From contig CALLHT010000284.1 in NCBI GenBank assembly GCA_938009335.1, forward strand, positions 1-8,955: a DNA stretch of 8,955 nt. Direction: 5' to 3'. A program made the position numbers and the translations under genes. The DNA comes from an uncultured Rhizobiaceae group bacterium (GTDB taxonomy: Bacteria > Pseudomonadota > Alphaproteobacteria > Rhizobiales > Rhizobiaceae). A model generated the notes under the pieces. The model made no database searches and was not told the DNA's origin. It saw only the letters and a program-made list of their open reading frames with translations. The number at the start of each line of letters is the position of its first letter. The stretch's first letter is position 1. Below, one piece after another: positions 1 through 5,197 of the stretch.

Positions 1-527
1 TGAGCAGCGCTCTTTTTTGCGCCTAGAAAATGATCGACCGATGTAAATACATCCGTATGCGCATCCATGTGAAGCAGAGCTACCTTTTCACCTTTGGCGA
101 GGTTAGTTCCCTGACCACCGAGTGCCTGTAGAATACCGCCAGTGATCGAATGGTCTCCACCAACCGAGATTGGACGCGCGCCCGCCTTATCAATATCCGA
201 ATAGAAATCCGTGATGCGTTGAATGCAGGCTTCGTTATCATTGGCTTCGGGAAACGGCACATCGCCAACATCAGCAATATTCAACATCTTCCACGGATCA
301 ATGCCGAAATTCATATGAACCCGGCGTTGAACCGCAGAGACATTGCGCAGCGCACGAGGCCCCAAATGCTGGTCACGCTCGGTAGTGCCATTGCCCGCAC
401 TGTGCGGGACACCAACCAAAGCAACATCAAGGCCTGAAGGATCGGTTTTATGCTCTGTTCGAAACAGTGTTGGAACACCCCACCAATAGAGGTTCTCCAT
501 CATTGCGCGGTCATGATCTTCAGCCAT
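1..527 (-). CDS. Ureohydrolase (agmatinase/arginase superfamily), N-terminal part, runs off left edge
   Basis: The reading frame starts at ATG 527 and stays open to the window edge, giving 175 codons; the C-terminal part is missing. A ribosome binding site (AAAGGGA) lies about 7-8 nt upstream of the start. Two manganese-site motifs of the superfamily are visible: GGDHS at residues 123-127 (H126) and HMDAHTD at 153-159 (D155, H157, D159). The later SFDxDxxDP motif would be beyond the edge. Members hydrolyse a guanidino or related amidino group and release urea, or ammonia or formamide in some branches. The segment GVPHSAGNGTTERDQHLGPR (residues 39-58) occupies the place where classical agmatinases have a 'GxPxDxGxxxRPGxRxGPxxIR'-like stretch, so the branch is not the standard SpeB type. 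The substrate (agmatine, guanidinobutyrate, guanidinopropionate or other) cannot be assigned. It lies 82 bp downstream of trmB on the same strand and could receive read-through. The family call is secure; the substrate is open. Confidence 0.9.
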   Translation of the reverse strand, partial: MAEDHDRAMMENLYWWGVPTLFRTEHKTDPSGLDVALVGVPHSAGNGTTERDQHLGPRALRNVSAVQRRVHMNFGIDPWKMLNIADVGDVPFPEANDNEACIQRITDFYSDIDKAGARPISVGGDHSITGGILQALGGQGTNLAKGEKVALLHMDAHTDVFTSVDHFLGAKKSAA

Positions 528-542
528 ATTTATATCCCTTTT

Positions 543-602
543 GGAGCTACGCTCCTCCTCGCCTCTTTGTCTAATCCCGGTCGCGGCAAAAGCCGCTCCT
601 CG
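543..602 (-). repeat. Two GC-rich hairpins between trmB and the ureohydrolase gene
   Basis: The 82-bp gap contains two small perfect hairpins: GCGGC-AAAA-GCCGC (583-596) and GGAGC-TAC-GCTCC (543-555), read on the plus strand. An 8-bp direct repeat CGCTCCTC occurs at 550-557 and 594-601. Neither hairpin is followed by a T-run on the minus strand, so a classical intrinsic terminator after trmB is not supported. The hairpins may slow or partly attenuate read-through into the ureohydrolase gene, or protect the 3' end of the trmB message; both roles are inference. Confidence 0.4.
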
Positions 603-609
603 GCCTTTG

Positions 610-1320
610 TTAAATTCTCTCAAACCGCAAGTAACAGGGGGTGCGCCCTTCGCGGATTGCCTTTGCTTCGTAGCGCGTGCGGATCCAATTTTCGTAGGGC
701 GTATGCCAATCTTGCGCACTCGATGCCTGCCAATCAAATGACGGATGCACGTCGCAATGCTGCAAGGTCCAATTGATGTAAGTGTCAATATCAGACGCGA
801 AATGGAAGACGCCGCAGGGCTTCAAAACACGCGCAAAGCGGTCGAGGTTTTTCTGGTTCACAAATCGGCGCTTCCAGTGGCGCATTTTCGGCCAAGGATC
901 GGGGTAAAGTAAATCTATTCGGTCAATAGACTCTTCCGGCAACCAATCGAGAATCTCTACCGCATCTTCATCATAAAGCCGGATATTGCCGATCTCGTTG
1001 TCTTCTATGGTGCGCAACGCCTTTGCCATCGAGTTTACGAATGGCTCTACGCCGATATATCCGTTTTGAGGATTGGTTGTAGCCTGATGCAGAATATGCT
1101 CCCCACCCCCAAAGCCGATCTCTAGTATGACTTGCTCAGGCTGATGCGAGAAAAACTCACATGCAGAATCAGGAGCCGGAGATGTCGGATCAAGTCTTAA
1201 GGTCGGGAAAAACTCTTCAAAGCGCTGCTCCGCCTTTGGCGATAGCCCTTTGGATTTACGCCGCCCGAAAAAGGCTTCCGAGCGGCGTGATTTTCTTATT
1301 TCTTGAATGTCGTCAGACAC
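610..1320 (-). CDS. trmB: tRNA (guanine(46)-N7)-methyltransferase TrmB
   Basis: This 236-residue protein is a SAM-dependent class I methyltransferase that makes m7G at position 46 in the variable loop of tRNAs, in the cytoplasm. The SAM-binding glycine loop is LEIGFGGGEH (residues 66-75). The family signature YPDPWPKMRHWKRR lies at 139-152 and carries the Asp and basic residues used for catalysis and tRNA contact. The C-terminal TRYEAKA segment (215-221) fits the conserved T-x-[YF]-E motif. Length is normal. The start is GTG at 1320: an in-frame stop (the metK TAA) lies only two codons upstream, and no in-frame ATG occurs until residue 98. An ATG overlapping the metK stop (TAATG) is in another frame and meets a stop after three codons. 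The gap to metK is 3 bp with no strong Shine-Dalgarno, so translation is probably coupled to metK, which makes the methyl donor this enzyme uses. Confidence 0.96.
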   Translation of the reverse strand: MSDDIQEIRKSRRSEAFFGRRKSKGLSPKAEQRFEEFFPTLRLDPTSPAPDSACEFFSHQPEQVILEIGFGGGEHILHQATTNPQNGYIGVEPFVNSMAKALRTIEDNEIGNIRLYDEDAVEILDWLPEESIDRIDLLYPDPWPKMRHWKRRFVNQKNLDRFARVLKPCGVFHFASDIDTYINWTLQHCDVHPSFDWQASSAQDWHTPYENWIRTRYEAKAIREGRTPCYLRFERI

Positions 1321-1323
1321 ACA

Positions 1324-2571
1324 TTATCCGGCTGCTTTCACAGCGTCCTTCAATGCAGCTTTGAGATCTGTCTTTTCCCAGGTGAAACCACCGCGAACCG
1401 CTTTGCGACCAAAGTGGCCGTATGCAGCGGTACGCGCATAGATTGGACGGTTGAGATCAAGATGCTTACGAATGCCTGTTGGAGACAAGTCCATGCATGA
1501 ACGAATGGCATCTTCCAACGCGCTTTCATGCACTTTGCCGGTGCCATGCGTATCCACATAAATTGAAAGCGGCTGCGCAACACCGATCGCATAAGAAAGC
1601 TGAATTGTGCATTTGTCAGCCAGTTTTGCAGCAACAACGTTCTTTGCAAGATAGCGTGCAGCATATGCAGCTGAGCGGTCCACTTTTGTGGTGTCTTTAC
1701 CCGAGAATGCACCGCCACCGTGAGGTGCTGCACCGCCATACGTATCCACGATAATCTTACGGCCTGTAAGGCCCGCATCCCCATCAGGGCCACCAATCAC
1801 AAATTTACCGGTAGGATTGATATACCAATCGCAATCTGCAGCAATTGGCAGGTTGCCGCCTAGTGCTTCATGAACGAAGGGCTCAACTACTTCACGGACT
1901 TTCTTCGAATCCCAGTTTTCATCCAAGTGCTGAGTTGAAACCACAACGCCCGTTACTTCAACCGGCTTACCATCTTCGTAGCGCACAGTGATCTGTGATT
2001 TGGCATCAGGGCCAAGCTTGCCTGCGTCGCCCTCGCCCTTTTTGCGGGCTTCAGCCATCAGTTCAAGAATTTTGTGGCTGTAGTAGATAGGAGCAGGCAT
2101 GAGATCAGGTGTTTCAGTACATGCATACCCGAACATAATGCCCTGGTCACCGGCACCTTCTTCGCCCTGCTTATCAGCAGCACTGTCAACACCCTGCGCG
2201 ATATGAGCTGATTGGAAGTGAAGCAGAACGTCAACTTTACAGGTCTTCCAATGGAACCCGTCTTGTTCATAGCCGATATCACGGATCGCACGACGCGCCG
2301 CAGAACGGAAACGCGATGGATTGATCACATCGTTTCCATTCTTATCTTTCTTGATCAAGGTTGGAGGAACACGAACCTCGCCTGCAATGACAACCTTGTT
2401 TGTTGTCGTCAGAGTTTCTGCAGCAACACGCACCGTCCATGGGTCAACGCCGGTTTTTGCAGCTTCCTTATAAACCAGATCGACGATTTCGTCTGAAATG
2501 CGGTCACACACCTTATCAGGGTGGCCTTCTGAAACAGATTCACTCGTGAAATAATAGTTCTGCCTTGCCAT
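1324..2571 (-). CDS. metK: S-adenosylmethionine synthase (methionine adenosyltransferase)
   Basis: MetK makes S-adenosylmethionine from methionine and ATP with release of phosphate and pyrophosphate, as a cytoplasmic homotetramer. From ATG 2571 the protein has 415 residues, slightly longer than the roughly 384 of E. coli MetK. The N-terminal FTSESVSEGHPDKVCDRISD segment (8-27) holds the catalytic His/Asp/Lys region. The ATP and methionine loop GAGDQGIMFGYA lies at 139-150, and the phosphate-binding motif GGGAFSGKD at 285-293. All expected motifs are intact. I chose ATG 2571 rather than TTG 2574 because GGAG at 2579-2582 is 7 nt from this ATG and only 4 nt from the TTG. The gene is followed by trmB after 3 bp and preceded, 150 bp upstream, by the phrR-like regulator. 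Its start codon and ribosome binding site sit in a strong inverted repeat described separately, which suggests control at translation or at the promoter. Confidence 0.97.
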   Translation of the reverse strand: MARQNYYFTSESVSEGHPDKVCDRISDEIVDLVYKEAAKTGVDPWTVRVAAETLTTTNKVVIAGEVRVPPTLIKKDKNGNDVINPSRFRSAARRAIRDIGYEQDGFHWKTCKVDVLLHFQSAHIAQGVDSAADKQGEEGAGDQGIMFGYACTETPDLMPAPIYYSHKILELMAEARKKGEGDAGKLGPDAKSQITVRYEDGKPVEVTGVVVSTQHLDENWDSKKVREVVEPFVHEALGGNLPIAADCDWYINPTGKFVIGGPDGDAGLTGRKIIVDTYGGAAPHGGGAFSGKDTTKVDRSAAYAARYLAKNVVAAKLADKCTIQLSYAIGVAQPLSIYVDTHGTGKVHESALEDAIRSCMDLSPTGIRKHLDLNRPIYARTAAYGHFGRKAVRGGFTWEKTDLKAALKDAVKAAG

Positions 2572-2640
2572 CAATAAACTCCAGGCTGAAGAGATATAAA
2601 AGTTTCTTTATATCTTGATTTCAATTCTGGTGTTTATTGA
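2571..2640 (-). promoter_or_regulatory. Nested inverted repeat covering the metK ribosome binding site and start
   Basis: Reading the minus strand, TCAATAAACACCAG (2640-2627) is complementary at 13 of 14 positions to CTGGAGTTTATTGA (2584-2571). The downstream arm contains the whole Shine-Dalgarno (GGAG, 2582-2579) and the A of the metK ATG. Inside lies a second dyad, AGATATAAAG-AAAC-TTTTATATCT (2615-2592), a 10-bp stem with one G-U pair and a 4-nt loop. If both arms are in one transcript, the fold would hide the metK translation start. The upstream arm also overlaps the predicted -10 hexamer, so RNA started at the proximal promoter would largely lack it. The pattern does not match the SAM-II or SAM/SAH aptamers as I know them. 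That the repeat exists is seen directly; a regulatory role is inferred. Confidence 0.6.
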
Positions 2641-2661
2641 TTCCAAGACGCAAAACGTCAA
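2633..2661 (-). promoter_or_regulatory. Predicted sigma-70 type promoter of metK
   Basis: On the minus strand, CTTGACG gives a -35 hexamer TTGACG (2661-2656), followed by a 17-bp spacer and a weak -10 AATAAA (2638-2633). CTTGAC is a common alphaproteobacterial -35 form. Transcription would begin near 2626, leaving a leader of about 55 nt. An imperfect dyad, TCC-TT-GACG / CGTC-TT-GGA (2664-2642), is centred just downstream of the -35 and could be an operator, possibly for the adjacent regulator; this is inference. Confidence 0.45.
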
Positions 2662-2685
2662 GGACTAGTTTTCGCCAAAATCAGG

Positions 2686-2717
2686 AAAAAACAGCCGAAA
2701 CCTAAATAAAGTCAGCT
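2686..2717 (-). terminator. Weak intrinsic terminator after the phrR-like gene
   Basis: Five bases after the phrR-like stop codon, AGCTGA (2717-2712) can pair with TCGGCT (2698-2693), a 6-bp stem with one G-U pair and a 13-nt loop. One base later comes a run of six T residues (2691-2686) on the minus strand. The stem is short, so termination would be leaky and some transcripts would continue into metK. Confidence 0.4.
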
Positions 2718-2721
2718 TTTA

Positions 2722-3132
2722 TCAGTCTTCGTCAGCCAAAGATCGAACAAGATCGATGATTTTCTTTCGGACCTGAGGGTCTTTGATTTTCACAAAGCTA
2801 CGATTCAAATGCAAACCTTCATTGGTTGACAAAAAGTCGACCACATAGTTTGAATTATCGGCTTCCGCCATTCCCTCAGCAGTCGCTAAGTTGGAATTTG
2901 GCGCATCCTCAAAGAAAAAAGAAATGGGCGTGTTAAGAACAGATGAAATCTGCTGTAGTCGGCTCGCACCAATTCGGTTTGCGCCTTTTTCGTATTTTTG
3001 CACCTGTTGGAAAGTAATGCCCAAGCTATCGCCAAGCTTTTCCTGACTCATCCCCATCATGGTACGTTTTAGTCGAACTCGTCCGCCAACATGCACGTCA
3101 ATCGGATTCGGTTCCTTGGTTTGTTTTGACAT
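2722..3132 (-). CDS. phrR: Cro/C1-type HTH transcriptional regulator, PhrR/PraR family
   Basis: This 136-residue cytoplasmic DNA-binding protein has an N-terminal Cro/C1 (XRE) helix-turn-helix at about residues 12-70: IDVHVGGRVRLKRTMMGMSQ starts the domain, and the recognition helix lies in ITFQQVQKYEKG (39-50). LNTPISFFFED (66-76) follows, then a less conserved acidic tail (about 77-136) with a basic/hydrophobic C-terminal helix. The HTH sequence closely matches rhizobial PhrR/PraR. phrR was described in Sinorhizobium as a low-pH-induced regulator gene next to actA (lnt), and praR in Rhizobium leguminosarum and Azorhizobium affects attachment, biofilm or host-interaction genes. The lnt-phrR-metK order supports orthology. 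The start is ATG 3132 with AAGAG 6 nt upstream; an ATG at 3148 is in another frame. Targets cannot be read from the sequence, though repeats in its own upstream region and near the metK promoter are candidate sites. Confidence 0.85.
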   Translation of the reverse strand: MSKQTKEPNPIDVHVGGRVRLKRTMMGMSQEKLGDSLGITFQQVQKYEKGANRIGASRLQQISSVLNTPISFFFEDAPNSNLATAEGMAEADNSNYVVDFLSTNEGLHLNRSFVKIKDPQVRKKIIDLVRSLADED

Positions 3133-3173
3133 TATTTGCTCTTGTCATGGATCCCTGCAACCCAACGCAAGTC

Positions 3174-3200
3174 TTGGACTGTATTGCTATTAGTGTCCAA
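3174..3200. promoter_or_regulatory. Dyad upstream of the phrR-like gene
   Basis: On the minus strand TTGGAC (3200-3195) and GTCCAA (3179-3174) form a perfect 6-bp inverted repeat with a 15-bp spacer, 42-68 bp upstream of the regulator's start. The size would suit an operator for a dimeric regulator. Autoregulation by the encoded HTH protein is the simplest idea but is not shown. Confidence 0.3.
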
Positions 3201-3239
3201 CATTTGCCCCCAGCAGATGTTTTAGCCTAGCCCCACACC

Positions 3240-3285
3240 TATTCTATTTATAGAGAAGTTACATAGAATACAATTAGTAGAATAC
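3240..3285. repeat. Three TATTCTA boxes and possible promoter upstream of the phrR-like gene
   Basis: On the minus strand GTATTCTA occurs at 3285-3278 and again at 3271-3264, 14 bp apart (start to start), and the second copy (TATTCTAT, 3270-3263) forms an inverted repeat with ATAGAATA (3247-3240). Between and over them lie TTGTAT (3273-3268) and, after 17 bp, TAAATA (3250-3245), a weak promoter-like pair; TATAAA (3252-3247) is an alternative -10. The AT-rich 198-bp gap between lnt and the regulator therefore probably gives the regulator its own, possibly autoregulated, transcription start. The boxes are seen; their function is inferred. Confidence 0.35.
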
Positions 3286-3330
3286 CGCTACGCACTTATT
3301 TTTGCATCGTTTTTTCTGATCTGTTTGATT

Positions 3331-4971
3331 CTAAATGTTCTTTTTGCGTCGTAATGTTGGAAATACGCCAATTAGAAAGAATATTGCCGTTATCGCATAG
3401 AACACCGTACTGCCGAATCGGGAAAACACTGTAGGTGGTGCTGTAACCGGCAAAGAGGCATCGACAGCAATCATCTGGTCAAGTTCAGTGCGCACAACCG
3501 GACGACCATACGGATCGTAAACTCCGGATATCCCGTTATTTGCTACGCGGACCAGTGGAACGCCTTCTTCAACCGCACGAAGCACCGATTGTCTCTCGTG
3601 TTGGAATGGTCCCGGAGAATACCCATACCAGGCATCATTCGTGGGATTCACAATGAAACCGGGGCGTTCTTTATCACTACTCCAGAGCTCCCCGGAGAAG
3701 AGAATCTCATAACAAATCAGAGGCAAGAATGCCGGACCGATACCGGTGCTTAAAAGTTTGCGCGAAGCCCCGGCTTCGAACCCTCCATCCAATTGTGTCA
3801 GCTGCTGAATGCCTACGCTTTCCAATATGTCCTGAAACGGAAGATACTCCCCGAACGGTACAAGATGAACCTTGTCGGCAGCAGAGACTATGAGCCCTTT
3901 ATCGTTGATGACGTAGGCTGAGTTAAACACAAAATCCGAACCGCCGCCTAACGAAGCAGCTTCTCCTCTTGCCGCACCCGTGATTAAAGATGTTCCTTCA
4001 GGAAGCATTGCGGCAATAGAGGCAAGTGTGTCCTTTCGTTGTGTTAACAAGTAAGGAAACACTGATTCCGGCCAGAACAGGTGTGTCGTTCCCGATAGAC
4101 CATCTTTTTGCTCCGTAGGACCTGTAGAAAGATCAAGATAGCGTTTAAAATGATCGGGATGCTTTTCTTGCGAAAATTTGTCAGCTTGCGGAACACTTGG
4201 CTGGACCAATCGCAGCGAAACACCCTCTACCATTGCCATATCACCCGGAGGGATGCGCCAGAAACCAAAAAGCGCATGCGCTCCTACAAGCACGATTGCA
4301 AGGGTCGACATGCGTCTGAATGATGCAAACTGTGTCGCTGCCGAGCCGAGCACAATTGCGCCACCCGTCGAGAACACCAATACCGCGATTGCGGTCATTG
4401 CATAAATGCCAAAGATAGAAGCCGACTGCATCAGTAAGGGGGTTGGATAAGCCGCATAAGAAAGTGTGTTCCAGGGGAAACCGGTAGCCACGAAACCTCT
4501 GAGATACTCCGCCAATGCCAAACAGGCACCAAGCATAAATAGCCTGCGGATGTTTCCATTCCAGAACAACGAAGCAAGTCCGGTAGCAAACCCCCAAAAC
4601 AGGGCAAGTACAGCGGGGAGTGCGACCACTGCCAGCGGCAAGGCCCAGGCAAAGCTATCGGCTTCAACCAGCAATGCATTCCCAATCCACCACATGCTCA
4701 GTAGGAAATAGCCAAAGCCAAAAAAGAAGCCGGGCTTAAATCCGTGCATCAAACGGGAAAGCGGATTACCGGCAGGCTCGCTAACCGCACCATCGATCAA
4801 CCAAACAAGAATTGGGAACGTGAGAAATAAGATTGGCACGACATCAAACGGCGCCAGCGCAAATGCTGATAAAGCACCCGCACCCATTGCCACGAAGTGG
4901 CGTTCCCAACCGGAAATGAGAACAAACCAACCGGAGGCATTCTCAATTCTCTCAAGAAGCGCTCTAATCAT
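3331..4971 (-). CDS. lnt: Apolipoprotein N-acyltransferase
   Basis: Lnt is an inner-membrane enzyme that transfers an acyl chain from a phospholipid to the N-terminal cysteine of apolipoproteins, the last step of lipoprotein maturation. The 546-residue protein has several hydrophobic segments in the first 240 residues (roughly 25-62, 80-100, 107-135, 143-156, 185-210 and 222-238), then a periplasmic nitrilase-fold domain and a final hydrophobic segment near 519-538. The nitrilase Glu-Lys-Cys triad is intact: E302 in FWPESVFPY, K367 in DKVHLVPFGEYLPF and C420 in PLICYEILF. NPTNDAWYG (442-450) is also typical. The start is ATG 4971, with GGGGGA only 3 nt upstream, and it gives a normal N-terminus. 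The codons 1-3 region lies in an inverted repeat (separate entry). In Sinorhizobium this gene was named actA for its acid-tolerance role. The usual upstream neighbour corC is absent; a divergent MmgE/PrpD gene is there instead. Confidence 0.96.
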   Translation of the reverse strand: MIRALLERIENASGWFVLISGWERHFVAMGAGALSAFALAPFDVVPILFLTFPILVWLIDGAVSEPAGNPLSRLMHGFKPGFFFGFGYFLLSMWWIGNALLVEADSFAWALPLAVVALPAVLALFWGFATGLASLFWNGNIRRLFMLGACLALAEYLRGFVATGFPWNTLSYAAYPTPLLMQSASIFGIYAMTAIAVLVFSTGGAIVLGSAATQFASFRRMSTLAIVLVGAHALFGFWRIPPGDMAMVEGVSLRLVQPSVPQADKFSQEKHPDHFKRYLDLSTGPTEQKDGLSGTTHLFWPESVFPYLLTQRKDTLASIAAMLPEGTSLITGAARGEAASLGGGSDFVFNSAYVINDKGLIVSAADKVHLVPFGEYLPFQDILESVGIQQLTQLDGGFEAGASRKLLSTGIGPAFLPLICYEILFSGELWSSDKERPGFIVNPTNDAWYGYSPGPFQHERQSVLRAVEEGVPLVRVANNGISGVYDPYGRPVVRTELDQMIAVDASLPVTAPPTVFSRFGSTVFYAITAIFFLIGVFPTLRRKKNI

Positions 4972-5019
4972 TTATCCCCCGACTTTGAATCGAATCATGT
5001 CTTATCTTCAATGATTAGA
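4963..5019 (-). promoter_or_regulatory. Inverted repeat covering the lnt start codon
   Basis: On the minus strand TCTAATCATT (5019-5010) is perfectly complementary to AATGATTAGA (4972-4963), which contains the lnt ATG and codons 2 and 3. The arms are 10 bp with a 37-nt spacer that includes the Shine-Dalgarno-like GGGGGA (4980-4975). A transcript starting upstream of 5019 could fold so that the start codon is paired. The repeat is seen directly; a role in lnt translation is inferred. Confidence 0.45.
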
Positions 5020-5053
5020 ACATCCTGAGTGAAAATGGGAGCGATAGGTTTGT

Positions 5054-5081
5054 TTTCCATTCGGAAACGACACTTGTGTCG
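5054..5081. promoter_or_regulatory. Two adjacent dyads in the lnt/MmgE divergent region
   Basis: TTTCC-ATTC-GGAAA (5054-5067) is followed immediately by CGACAC-TT-GTGTCG (5068-5081). The second has perfect 6-bp arms and the compact form of a classical operator. A possible -10 for the MmgE/PrpD gene, TATAGA (5086-5091), starts 5 bp downstream, but no good -35 sits at the right distance. This fits a regulated promoter whose control protein is not in the window. Confidence 0.4.
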
Positions 5082-5096
5082 GCTCTATAGAATTGA

Positions 5097-5114
5097 CCTG
5101 CAGCAGAATGCAGG
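5097..5114 (+). promoter_or_regulatory. Leader hairpin overlapping the AGGAG site upstream of the MmgE/PrpD gene
   Basis: CCTGCA-GCAGAA-TGCAGG forms a perfect 6-bp stem with a 6-nt loop. Its 3' arm includes AGG of the AGGAG sequence (5112-5116), the best ribosome binding site in this region. That site serves ATG 5120, which opens a short frame and not the MmgE/PrpD frame. A role in translation control is possible but unproven. Confidence 0.3.
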
Positions 5115-5119
5115 AGAAC

Positions 5120-5197
5120 ATGCACGAAAAAAGGCCGCTTGTTCGCTATGACGATTCTAAGTTTTTTGCACAATACCCAGTTCCAAGACATTCCTGA
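5120..5197 (+). other. Possible 25-codon leader ORF overlapping the MmgE/PrpD start
   Basis: ATG 5120 follows AGGAG (5112-5116) at 3 nt and opens a frame of 25 codons, beginning MHEKRPLVRYDDS, that ends at TGA 5195-5197. It overlaps the first 50 bases of the MmgE/PrpD gene in another frame. An in-frame ATG at 5108 could add four codons. It could be a leader peptide that couples translation, a chance ORF, or the original N-terminus of the main gene separated by a frameshift or sequencing error. The peptide resembles nothing I recognise. Confidence 0.2.

Noticed and set aside
583..596. GCGGC/GCCGC hairpin as an intrinsic terminator of trmB
   Set aside because: No T-run follows it on the minus strand, and the stem is only 5 bp.
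1322..1324. ATG overlapping the metK stop (TAATG) as the trmB start
   Set aside because: It is out of frame with trmB and reaches a stop after three codons; the GTG at 1320 is in frame.
2572..2574. TTG one codon upstream as the metK start
   Set aside because: The ATG at 2571 has a GGAG site at the better 7-nt spacing and gives the usual MARQ-type N-terminus.
2571..2640. Known SAM riboswitch in the metK leader
   Set aside because: The conserved SAM-II core and the SAM/SAH core that I know are not present; only the nested stems are seen.
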